Assembly: GCA_031835245.1 (NCBI GenBank)
Contig: JAVKOQ010000074.1
Coordinates: forward strand, 1-64,000
Reading direction: 5' to 3'
Origin: Balamuthia mandrillaris
Lineage: Eukaryota; Discosea; Longamoebia; Balamuthiidae
DNA: 64,000 nucleotides
Shown here: piece after piece, positions 8,180 to 18,482 of the stretch
Layout of the letters: every line of letters begins with the position of its first letter
How positions within the stretch are numbered: position 1 is the first letter of the stretch
The notes under the pieces: model-generated
What the model was told of the DNA's origin: nothing
Database searches by the model: none
What the model saw: the letters and a program-made list of their open reading frames with translations, nothing else
Position numbers and translations under genes: made by a program

Positions 8180-10978
8180 ATGACAGAGCAACAACAGGAA
8201 GAAGGGTTCGCTCTGATCGCCAACGAGAACGAAAACAGTGCAGCTGGTGAGACGGCGACTGCTGCTGCCGCCTCCAGTGAGGCTTGGCCCTCTCTCGTGG
8301 ACGCCTACCTGAACGTCAACACTCCCACGCCAAACCCTCAGGAAGAAGACGAAGAAGCAGAAAAAGAAGGTCAAGAAAAAGTGGAAGGAGAGGAAGAACA
8401 GGAAGAAGAGGAAGAAGACAAAGAGGAGCAAAACAAACCAACCAACGAAGAGGAAGCGCAGGCGAAGAAAGAAGAGGAAGAGCAAAAAATCTTGGAGGCG
8501 TCTTTCCACAAAGTGGAGGAGGAACACACCCACAAGAAAGAAGAAGACAAACAAGGAGAAGCGGGACCAGCTCAACCTGAAAAGCTGCCCGAAGAACATC
8601 TTCCTGTTGAAGTACGTTTTTTTTCTCTTTCTTCGTTTTTTTTTTTCATTTTTCGTTTTTTTTTTGTTATTTATTTATTTAACTTTCTTTCTTATATTTT
8701 CTTTTCTAACTTCTCACCCATTAAAAAAAAACAGCCACAAAAACAAGAAGCAACCCAACAAGACGAGAATGAGGACAAAGAGGAAGAAGGAAACGAAGGA
8801 GCGGAGGCAGGGACAAAGAAACCGGAGAAAGAAGAAGGAGGAGAGGAGGTAATGTTCAACTTGGAGTATGAGGAAGAGAGGAAGAGATTGCAGAGAGAAC
8901 AAGCGGCGAAGGAGAGAGAGGAAGACGAAAGACGCGAAAACGAGCTGAAAGTAAAAGTGGCCCAAATGGAAAAAGAGTTGGGCGAGGCGAAAGCACAATT
9001 GAAAGAGTTGAAGAAGAAGAGAAAGAAGGAGGGCGAGAAAGAAGAGAAGAAAGACAAGAAAGATAAAAAAGATAAGGAGAAGAAGGAGAAGAAGAAAGAT
9101 AAACATGACTCAGAAGCAGAGAAGGAAAAGGAGAAGAAAAAGAAGAAGGAAAAAGAGAAGGAAAAAGAAAAAGAGAAGGAGAAAGAGGATGACAAGAAAG
9201 CCAAAGATGAGAAGAAAAAGAAAGATAAAGAAGAGAAAAAGGAGAAAAAGAAAGATAAACATGATTCTGAAGATGAGAAAGAAAAGAAAAAGAAGGATAA
9301 AAAGAAAAAGAAGAAAGAAGATGAATCGGAGGAAGACTCAGATAAAAAGAAGAAAAAGGACAAGAAAGATAAGAAAAAGAAGAAGAAAGATAAGAAGAAG
9401 AAGCACAGGGATCGTCACCATCACCACGGAAAGAAGAGAAGAGTCTACTTTGATGAAGACAGCGATGAAGACTACTCCGAAGACGAAGATGCTTACTTCT
9501 ACCAGCCGTTTGGACACGACGAGATTCATTTGGTCCAGGGAGGAGCAGCAGCGACTTCTGCGGAAGGAGCAATGCAAGGAAAAATCAAACGCACCATTCT
9601 CGTCGATGCGAATACTGTCATGATTCTCTTTAGCAATCCTGAAGTTAGCATTGACAACAAGGAAGAAGAAGCGGGAGAGAAAGTAAAGGATGGGGCCAAC
9701 GAAACCGAAAAGAAGGAAAAAGGCGCAGCAAGCAAAGAGGAAGAAGTTGGAGTTCATTTACAACCTGGAGGGTTGAATGAATCAGATTTGGTGTACCACG
9801 ACGGAGGAAGTGTGACGGAGGAGGTTGAGAAGGCATCTTCAGCGGATAAAAAAGTTTTCGGACCGGCAAAATCGAAAGGACGAATGCGACCAAATAGAAG
9901 AGTTCCAGTGAGAAGAGTACGTCGACCAAGAAGAAGGTATTATTATTACTCGGATGATGACAGTGACGACAGTTCTTCAGGATCATCTTCTTCTTCGGAT
10001 TCTTCTTCCTCTTCTTCTGATTCGTCTTCGTCCGACTCATCTTCCTCTTCTTCGTCTTCATCCTCTTCTTCTTCGTCATCTTCATCTTCATCTTCTGATT
10101 CGTCATCTTCTGGTTCCGACAAAAAAAAGAAAGACAAAAAGAAAGACAAGAAGAAGAAAGAAAAGAAGAGCTCTAGCAACTCAGATGATGATACTCAAGA
10201 ACCAAACGAAGAAGAAGAAGCAGAAAAACTTGACGACGACGCTAAAGAAAAGAAGAAAGAGAAAAATAAGAAGAAAAAAGACGACTCGGATTCCGAGAAA
10301 GAAGGAAAGTTTAAAGAGAAGATAAAAGGGAGAGACGAGGAAGGAGGCAAACAAAAAGGTAAGCACGAAAGAAAATACGAGTTCAAGAGAAAGCATAAAT
10401 CGGAGAAGAAGAACAAAACGCACGAAAAGACTTCTGAATATGAATATGAGTACGAGAAGAGCAAAGGAAAGAAGAAAAAAGAACATGAACGAAAGGATAA
10501 ACACAGAAACAAAGAGGAAGCCAAGACAGAATATGATGGAGGAGAAAATACAACACAAGAACACGAAGAACAAGAAGAGGTGAAACCGAACATTGAGTTT
10601 GACGGAGCAGTAAAAGTGGAGGAAATAATGAATGAAGAAAAAAATGAAGAAAAAGAGGAAAAAGAAGAGAAACACAATGTCGAATTTGATGGAGGAGAGA
10701 AACAAGAAGACAAAAAGGAGAATGAACCCAAAGAAGAAGAAATTGAAGTTGAAGAAGTTGAAGCGAAAGACGATAAGCAGGACGAGAAACAACAGGAGAC
10801 AGTTGAGTTTGACGGAGGAGGACGAGTTGAAGTCGAACCCGTCAACGAAGAAAAAGCGGAGCAACCACCAAAGACAGCAAGCAACACCAACAGCCCGATC
10901 AACAGCGGCCGCATGTTCAACTACCACCTCGTGAAAACCTATTACGACAAGGCCGCAAACAAAGACAACAGAGAGTAA
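8180..10978 (+). CDS. Highly charged Lys/Glu/Ser-rich protein with EFDGG motifs
   Basis: Two exons, 8180-8611 and 8735-10978, 891 residues. The 123-base intron (GTACGT...AACAG) keeps frame, so an unspliced reading would be 932 residues with a hydrophobic insert. The protein is almost all Lys/Glu runs with SD-rich blocks, a His-rich patch (HRDRHHHHGKKRR) and a basic RRVPVRRVRRPRRRYYYY segment. The C-terminal 170 residues carry four spaced motifs: TEYDGG, IEFDGA, VEFDGG and VEFDGG. No enzyme domain is visible. Composition suggests a disordered nuclear or cytoskeletal scaffold, similar in style to SR-like or neurofilament-like proteins, which is inference only. Confidence 0.75.
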   Translation: MTEQQQEEGFALIANENENSAAGETATAAAASSEAWPSLVDAYLNVNTPTPNPQEEDEEAEKEGQEKVEGEEEQEEEEEDKEEQNKPTNEEEAQAKKEEEEQKILEASFHKVEEEHTHKKEEDKQGEAGPAQPEKLPEEHLPVEVRFFSLSSFFFFIFRFFFVIYLFNFLSYIFFSNFSPIKKKQPQKQEATQQDENEDKEEEGNEGAEAGTKKPEKEEGGEEVMFNLEYEEERKRLQREQAAKEREEDERRENELKVKVAQMEKELGEAKAQLKELKKKRKKEGEKEEKKDKKDKKDKEKKEKKKDKHDSEAEKEKEKKKKKEKEKEKEKEKEKEDDKKAKDEKKKKDKEEKKEKKKDKHDSEDEKEKKKKDKKKKKKEDESEEDSDKKKKKDKKDKKKKKKDKKKKHRDRHHHHGKKRRVYFDEDSDEDYSEDEDAYFYQPFGHDEIHLVQGGAAATSAEGAMQGKIKRTILVDANTVMILFSNPEVSIDNKEEEAGEKVKDGANETEKKEKGAASKEEEVGVHLQPGGLNESDLVYHDGGSVTEEVEKASSADKKVFGPAKSKGRMRPNRRVPVRRVRRPRRRYYYYSDDDSDDSSSGSSSSSDSSSSSSDSSSSDSSSSSSSSSSSSSSSSSSSSDSSSSGSDKKKKDKKKDKKKKEKKSSSNSDDDTQEPNEEEEAEKLDDDAKEKKKEKNKKKKDDSDSEKEGKFKEKIKGRDEEGGKQKGKHERKYEFKRKHKSEKKNKTHEKTSEYEYEYEKSKGKKKKEHERKDKHRNKEEAKTEYDGGENTTQEHEEQEEVKPNIEFDGAVKVEEIMNEEKNEEKEEKEEKHNVEFDGGEKQEDKKENEPKEEEIEVEEVEAKDDKQDEKQQETVEFDGGGRVEVEPVNEEKAEQPPKTASNTNSPINSGRMFNYHLVKTYYDKAANKDNRE

Positions 10979-11052
10979 CGCTTTAAAAAAACACAATAGT
11001 GCAATTGTTCTTTTCATTTTTCATAAACATTTTTTTTCTCTTTTCATTCTTT

Positions 11053-12146
11053 TTACTCCCACCCCACAACATCCGACTCGAGAAAAACGACCAAACCGAT
11101 GGATAACGGATAGAAGAGCGCGACCGGGATCACCCAAATCACTCGAATGGTTCGGTTGAAGAGCGCGATCGCACCCACGCCCACCAGCGTCACTGCGATG
11201 CACACTATCTCTGCCGAAAAGTTCCAGACTAAACCGCGATAGGTGATCATTAACAAGAAAACGCCCAATGCAAGCGTGTTGTTCAGCACAACAGCTCCAT
11301 ACAAGGCCGAATGCCTATTTTTTACATTTGGGGAAAGAGAGAGAAGCAAATTAGCTAAAGAAGCAGAAGAAGACGCAGAAGAAACAAAGAAAGGAATGAA
11401 AACGCACATCATAGAAATGGTTTTCATAGTTTTACGCTTCGAGAAGAGAACACTGGCAAAGATCTCAGCAGCGTTACCAGCCACAGGAGCACATACGAAA
11501 GCAATGTAAAAGGCGTTGAGGTTTACTTTTTTGGCCAGAACGGAAATGGATTCCACCAACGGATCAGCAAAGCCCAATACAAGGCCTGCTCCTATAAGCA
11601 ACAGCAGTACTCCCGTTCCTCCAATCTCTGTTTTGTATTTTTTTTTGGGGGGGGTGGGGTGGTTAGAGAGAGAGAGAGAGAGAGAGCGAAAAAGAGAGAA
11701 GAGCAAACAAAATAACGTACTCCATTTGGAATCTGAAAGAGAGATAAACTTTTGATAGGCCACTTGGTGCAGCTTGGAGCGCCTCTTCTCCGGCTTTTGA
11801 TGATAGACCATAGAGGCATCATTGCTGATATCCAGGCTTACGTCAACTACCATTTGATGAGGTTCAGGAAACATCGCATCCAAAGGAGGCGTAGATTTGC
11901 GAATCGACTCTATATCATCCTTTGAATGTTCATCATTCTTCGTTTGTTGCTGTTCTTCTTCTTCATCATCATCGTCCTCGTAGTCCTCATCTTCATCTTC
12001 TTCTTCCTTTGGTTGGTTGACCAAACTTCCTCTGCGTCGAGCAGATAAAGTCCATTCAGCATAACTGTTGTTCAATCGCTCCTCGTCGTACTCGTCATCT
12101 TCGTCTGAATAATAAATATAGCCCTCATCGTTGTTGTTGTATTCTA

Positions 12147-12183
<37 letters not shown>

Positions 12184-13998
12184 AGGTTCGTCTTGTTTTT
12201 TGTTGCTTCCAACAACTCCATATCTAAACTGAAACGGAGAAGCTGAAGTGGAAGAAAGGTCTGTTGTTGGTGTTTCTGCTCCTATCCATTCTTCTTCTTG
12301 TTTTTCTTCTTGGTCAGGCTCCTTGCTTCGGTCTTCTTCAATTTCATCTACACTCTGTTCTCTCTTCCTTCTTTCTTCTTCTGTTCTGGCCAACAGATCA
12401 GCACCTTGGTTTCGTTTCGAAACAATAGAAGCCACGCTTTTTGATTTACTCAACGGTTGCCTCCTCCTTCTTTCGTTTCCTCTCATTTCGTTTCCTTCGC
12501 CTTCTCCTTCTTCAGTTTCTTCTTTCTCTCCCTCTTCTCTTTCTTTTCTTCTCATCATCAACATTATTTTTCTTTGTTGCGCGTCACTATAAGAGGAAGC
12601 CGGTAGGTTGGCAGTAGCCGAACCTCTTCGACGAAGCGCAGCAGCATTCGCAGCAGCAGAGCTCTTTCTTCTTCCTCTCCCTTCTTCTTCGACACTTCTT
12701 CTTGCCTTCCTCTTGTTGTTTAAGAGATGACGAGGAATACCTCCTGTAGAATAGGCTAACTGCGATTTCTTGTTCATTCGTTGTGCTCTCAAGTCTTCGA
12801 GGGGTCGTCGAAGGAACGAGGTAGAGACTTGAGGATGCTTAGGGTTGATGTCTCCTGCTCCTTTTAGGTCCATTGCGTTGAAAGTAACTTCCAAACCTGA
12901 ATTGAAGCAAAGGGAGTCAAAAGAAGAAATAATAAAGCAGAGGCAAGAGAAGAACAAAAGAAGAGGATAGAAGAAGAGAACAGCAGGAGAACAGAATGAT
13001 GACAGGAAAGAAACCTTCAGTTCGTGGATGAGTGGGTGAAGTAATCAACGGCATAGCTTCTTCGTTCTCCCCAATGTCAACGCCAGCAAGAGAACTGGAC
13101 GAGCGAGACCTAAGATTAGCGTCCCTCCTCCACAAGACTTGATCTTCTTTCCTCTGCCTTTCTTTCTCCAATTGCTTTTGACGTTCAATGCTTCCTGCTA
13201 GTTGTTTCACAAACTATGTATTTTTATGGTTACTATGTTTAGTAAAAATGAAAGGAAGAATAGAAACAGGTACAAGAACACGAAGAAGAACTTACGCGTT
13301 GCACACGAGCATTTCGCCTTGCGTCTCTCATTCTCTTCTTATGCAGCTTGTTGTCGTACAGAGTGTAAATACAATACAAAATAATGATGATAACGCATAC
13401 TATCAGCGATGCCAATGCCCACCACCTATTGTTTGAGTACAGAGAAAAGAGAAAGAGAGAATAGAGAATAGAGGCAAACAGAGATAAGATAACGGGAGGA
13501 CAAAGCAAATAGAGAGTAAGAAAACATACTTTTGATTTTTCATAGACTTGCCTTTGGCAGTAAGATAAATATAGGCCAACTGTTGGATAACAATATGTTG
13601 ATTAGTTCAAAACAATACACATTATCATAAAATGAGAGCTACGATGGGTTTGAAAGAGAGAGAACCTCAATGATACATAGTGGAATGAGAGTAACCATCA
13701 TCCAAATCGCCATTCTCTGTACCTATAATTTTCAAAAAAAAAACCACAAATGTTAAACAACCAACATAGGATCAATAACAATGACATCACTTACGTTTGG
13801 ATAAACGGTAACCCCTTGGCGAAAGAACGAAAAACCAGTACAGGTTCTTGGTTTGGCGGTGTTGTCTCTTTTTCTCAGGTCGCAACGCCCAAAGAGAACA
13901 CCTAATATCCAGGGCACCGTCAACAGCAGCACGTCACTTCCTGCCATAGTTCCAATACCAACCGACTAAAACAAAGAAGAGAATAGAAAAGAGAAGAA

Positions 13999-14038
<40 letters not shown>

Positions 14039-15190
14039 GAATGAAAAACAAAAAGAGGAGAGAAGCAGAGAAGCAGGAAGGCAGTGCTGTCACAAACCAG
14101 CTTCTCTTGTACTTTATCCAAGTCGCCGCCAAGGCCAGAGACAAAGACTACAGCAGCATCCGGCAATGCCCCCAGCAACGGCAACAAGAGACCTCCTATC
14201 ACGCCAGCATCTACCACCTTGGATAGTTTGTTGTAAAAGACACAACAAAGAAGAACGAACCGGGAAGAAAGAAAACGAGGAAAAGCTTATAAGCAAAACG
14301 ACTCGTCAACACAAACGTTTTTTTTTAAAAAAAAACAAACCTCCATCAAAACATCGCTGCCTCTTGCAATGAGCTTACTTCCAAAGGCTAGTATGAGGGA
14401 GTAGACCAACACCAGAAACAAGTTGCCGCTGTTTTTCATTTATTATTATTATTATTATTTTTTTTGTGAGTTCTCCATCAGCAGTAACACTTCACACGTT
14501 AAAGTAACGGTTGATGACAAGAAAGACAAATCAAAAAAAAGAAAAGAAAAGAAAAGAAAAGAAAAAATAAAACAGAAAAGAAAATAAAAAAAGTTGATGA
14601 AAGCAAAAAAAACAAAAAAACAAACAGACAAAAACAAAAAAGAACCTTATGGTGTCAGAACAAGGAAAGAATTTGGTGGTGCAGTCTTCCTCTTCCTCGC
14701 CGCTGCCACCCGAGGTGCCGCTGCTGGCCTCGCCAAACAGGCCAAATAAGAAATTTGGAGGGGGATCCCCTTCCAACTCACCAAACGCATCGACCGAAAG
14801 CATCCCTCTCTCTCTTTCTCTCTCCTTGCTGGCCGTGTGTCAGAATGGATCTTTTTTTTTTTTAATTTTTGAAGAGAGAAAAAGAAGAAGAACGAAAGAA
14901 AGAAAAAGAAAAACCTTGCGGCAAATGTAACACGCGTGGCAAAAAAATAAAAAAAATAAAAAAAATAAAAATAAATAAATAAATAAAAGAGGAAGCTTGC
15001 ACCGGGCCACGAGGGAGTCCCCCACTCTCCAATCTGGTTTCTTCTTCGTCAGACTTTTCTTTTCTTTTCTTTTTACTGCCAACTTTTTTTTTTTGTTATT
15101 GTTTGTTTACTGCAAGGAACAGAAGCGAAGAAGAGCTAAAGCTGTCCAACCGCTGGGCTGCGTTTTCGTTGCCTGCCGCCCGTGGATCAT
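11053..15190 (-). CDS. NCL-type Na+/Ca2+ (cation) exchanger
   Basis: Thirteen exons fit without a frame break: 15111-15190, 15003-15053, 14646-14828, 14341-14428, 14098-14217, 13795-13965, 13666-13722, 13530-13579, 13296-13425, 13015-13213, 11721-12896, 11408-11627 and 11053-11314; 928 residues. The first three exons are less certain. Signatures match plant NCL exchangers: DCTTKFFPCSDT before the first membrane helix, alpha-repeat 1 (GGLLLPLLGALPDAAVVFVSGL and SVGIGTMAGSDVLLLTVPWILG), and alpha-repeat 2 (FADPLVESI..FYIAFVCAPVAGNAAEIFASVLFSKRKTM and ALYGAVVLNNTLALGVFLLM). About ten membrane helices are expected. It should move Ca2+ against Na+ or H+ across an internal or plasma membrane. Plant NCLs carry EF-hands in the central loop; here the roughly 500-residue loop is acidic and Ser-rich and I see no EF-hand. 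Confidence 0.87.
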
Positions 15191-15386
15191 TCAGATTGCG
15201 GAAGAGAACACCGTCATTTCGTGCCTTTGCATTTTTTTTTTGGGTTGAACCAATCGGGGAAATCAGTTAATTCAAATATTTGTTAGCTTTTATTGACAAT
15301 AATTCTCCAAACAACATTCAATTGCCGCGTCGTCATGAAATCTTTGTAAAAGCAAAGTGTGCTTTCTTTGTGGCCTTGCATTCGTC

Positions 15387-17387
15387 TTATCTGTTTTTCT
15401 TCCTCTTCTTCTTCTTCTTTCCGCTCTTTTGCTTCTCGTTCCCCTTCGTTACTTCGTTGTGCTGTCTGCCGTCTTCGTCTTTAGCCGTTCGGCTTTCTTG
15501 TGCTTCGTCGGCGGTGCTTGTTTGCTGCACCTTTGTTGTTGTTGTTACTTGCGTGGCTGCCGGTGGTTCCCTGCAAGCCGTCAGGGAGCGATACTGCTCC
15601 CAGGTGAAGGTCTCTCCGGTGCGAAAATCAAAGCCAAACAAGGCCTTAAGCAGCAGGTTGTCCTGACGAGCATGACCGTAGTAGCCGTCCACGGTGAAGA
15701 GAGTGGATTGCCCGCCAGGCGAGCGTCCAACCATCTCTCTCTCCAGGGCGTTGTCATCGTTGGAGCTCTGCCCGCTGGCATGCCCCAACAGCTTCTTGTG
15801 GCCTTCCTTCAAGAGACGAAACGCCTCCGAGTGGTACCACCCGGGCTCCTCCGTCAGTTTGGAGTTGCAGTAGGCCACTATGCGAGCCCTGCTCTTGGAC
15901 TTGTTGCGAAGGTTGCGGTGGGGGATGCAAGAGTCCCAGCAGAGCAAGGAGCCAGGCCGCATGGGAACGACCTCCCAGCGAAGCTCCCTGGCTCTGGCAG
16001 GCACCATCAGGGAGGAGGAGAGCCTTCGAAAGATAGAGAGGGCGTGCTGCCAAAAGGAGCGCAAGGTCGTCATGTCTAGCCCCTTCCTGACAAAGGGGTT
16101 TTGGAACATGGCTGGCAGTTCCTCTGTTTCTTCCTCCTCTTCTTCTTTCGTTTTCTCTTCATTGTTGAGTTTCTTATTCTGCTTTGAAGTATAGGAGGAG
16201 GCATTGTTTTGCAAGTATGTGTATAGTTGAATGTAGACATTGAAGGCTGCGAGGTCAAACTTGGGAGGCAATCGTTGTGGGACCGGACCGGGCTCCAAGC
16301 GATACGATCCACAGCCTCTCTCCGGGTGAAAGAACTCTCTGGCCAGAGCAAAGTACAGGTGAAAGCCCTTGACCGCCTCAAATGTTCCCGAATCTCTTGC
16401 TGACACATCTTCGGGAACGTCGATGCAACAGAGCGATTGGAGCCGATGGCCGGGACGAGCGTTATCATCAAATAGGTACGTATCAAGATGGCGTGGCATG
16501 TCCACGCTTCCAGGAGGCTTTATTCCTGCGACATAAACCGAGAGAGAGAGAGAGAGTTATTGCTGGCAGAGAGGAATAACGTATAGGGAACTCAATGTTG
16601 ACTAACCTATTCTTTCAAAGCAATCTCGTTTGATATGTGGGGATCCCATAAGCAAAGCATGCACTTTATGAATGTCAGGATTGCTTTGAACTATGGTCAT
16701 GACCTCTGGGATGAAGTAGAAGTTCCACATGCCCGTATTCTTGGAGAGATAGGGCTTCCTGCGGTTGCCCCCCTTGAAGAATATCTTGTCCGGCTGGTCA
16801 ATGCCCTTGCTCGTTCTGCAATGCGAGTCGGTGAGAAGCAATAGGGAGTCTGGATCCTCGAAAGAGACGTGCAAAGAGGGATCCAAGTCCTTCAACAAGG
16901 AGGAGTTAATGCTGCGAACGATGGCCCCCTTCAATGTTTTGCGTTGCGAAGAGGTGAGGACCGGCTCTGTAGTCACCAGCACGCCATCCCGTTGCCAGGT
17001 TCGTAAGAGCTTGTCGCTGGTCTCCGCAGGCAGAGGCTCAACCAAGGAGGAATAAGGGATAGGAAGTACGTTGGCCTCTCTGATGGTTAGTTCGCAGTGA
17101 AAATGTCAGGTGAACCGCAAATAAATAACCAGAATGTTGGAGAGAGCCACGGTAGCCTACCTCAGTTCTTCTTCAGAGAAGGAAGAGGACAGTTCCTCCA
17201 AAGAAATTGGCTTGACGGTGTCGTCGTTGCTGGCGGGAGCGGCTGGCAGAATGTCGCTGACTTGGGCCACATATCTGCGCATTCGCTCCCGTGTGCCTTT
17301 CTCTTCATCGTCCGGTTTATCAAGGGAGGTACTGCGCTTGCTTTCCTCCCTTTTTCTCTTCTTCTGTGCGTCGTTCACCACCTCCAT
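15387..17387 (-). CDS. PhyH-like (phytanoyl-CoA dioxygenase family) Fe(II)/2-OG oxygenase
   Basis: Three exons: 17161-17387, 16607-17079 and 15387-16525, 612 residues, phases consistent. The start MEVVNDAQKKRKREE is basic. The oxygenase core shows the HxD pair in PRHLD (residues 246-248), the distal His in CWDSCIPHRN (436) and the 2-OG arginine in SRARIVAYC (448), in the order and spacing of PhyH proteins. A charged insert (about residues 350-370) and a Lys-rich tail GKKKKKRKKNR flank the domain. The substrate cannot be told: the family includes acyl-CoA, ectoine and small-molecule hydroxylases. Shares a short divergent gap with peptidyl-tRNA hydrolase. Confidence 0.78.
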
Positions 17388-17593
17388 TGGCTTTCCCCCG
17401 CACGTTGTTTGTGCTTCTCTAAAGCGCTTAGCAGAGAGAGGAGAGGAAAAAAAAATTCCAGGAAAGTTTTCGAACAAAATTTGATTCGTGTCGACGTGAA
17501 ATCGAACTTCACGAAAGACATTCCCCGAATTTTCCTTTTTGTCGACAGATAACATAAAAGAAAGAAAAAGAAAAAAACAAAAGAAAGAAATAT

Positions 17594-18395
17594 ATGGCGA
17601 CAATGACGAAACGTGTGAACCTTGTACGTTCCTTCTTCGCTGTCCACCCGTTCTTTATTTTCTTATTTTAACTCTGTTGTGACCAAAAAAAAAAACAAGA
17701 TAGTAGGGTTAGGCAACAAGATCTATCCGGGAACTCGGCACAGCGTCGGCATGGCCTTTGTGGAGGACATGGCCAAGCGCCTCTCCTTCTCTCCCTGGCA
17801 GCGCGACAAGGCCTGCCTCGCTCACATCGCCCTCTCCCCGGCGAAACCGAACCTCGTTTTGATGCAGCCGACCACGCTGATGAACCTGAATGGACAAAGT
17901 GTGATCAAGACGTGCAGGAAGTATGACGTGGCTTCACCACGTCACGTCTTCCTTGTCCATGACGACGTGGAGACTCCTCTGGGCAAATGGACCCTCCGCT
18001 TTGCCGGCGGTGCTCGCGGGCACAACGGCATTCGCAGCTGCGTGGCCTCGCTGCAAAGCAAGGACGTGCACATGGTTCGGCTGGGCGTGGGCAGGCCGCA
18101 CAACAACAACGACGCGGAGGGCCTGGCGGAGTGGGTGTTGCAAAAGTTCACGCCAAAGGAGCTGCAAGTGTTGAAAGAGGAGAGAGTATTTGAGGACATC
18201 ATGGAAGCCATATTGAAGCAGATAGAAATGGAGGAGAATGAGGGCGAGAACGAAGGAGAGAACAAGATGCAGACAAAGACCAAGACTAAGAGCAAGAGCA
18301 AGACAAAGCAACCACAGCAACGGCTGCCATCAGCACCAGGAAGGGAAGAAGAACTTAAAGAAGCGGACAAACCAGACGAAGAAATGATGCGGTGA
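17594..18395 (+). CDS. PTH1: Peptidyl-tRNA hydrolase
   Basis: Two exons: 17594-17623 (MATMTKRVNL) and 17700-18395, 241 residues. Splicing restores the classic N-terminus NLIVGLGN...TRHSVG. Bacterial-type Pth landmarks are all present: Asn in GLGN, catalytic His in TRHSVG, Asn in TTLMNLNGQSV, Asp in VHDDVE, and GHNGIRS. The enzyme frees peptides from peptidyl-tRNA released by stalled ribosomes, typically in mitochondria. The 60-residue tail after the domain is Glu/Lys-rich and not part of the family core. There is no clear mitochondrial presequence, so location is open. Confidence 0.92.
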
Positions 18396-18482
18396 TAATG
18401 GAAATATAGAGTAAAGAAAGAAGAAATGCTTAAAACGACTCCCAATTAGCACTGATGTATTTCATTTTTTTACGTTTTCTTT

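Noticed and set aside
8612..8734. Hydrophobic FFFFIFRFFFVIYLF segment as a membrane helix of the charged protein
   Set aside because: It is a 123-base GT-AG intron that happens to keep frame.
11243..11509. Short plus-strand frames opposite the exchanger gene
   Set aside because: They lie opposite membrane-helix exons whose frame and family match are clear on the minus strand.
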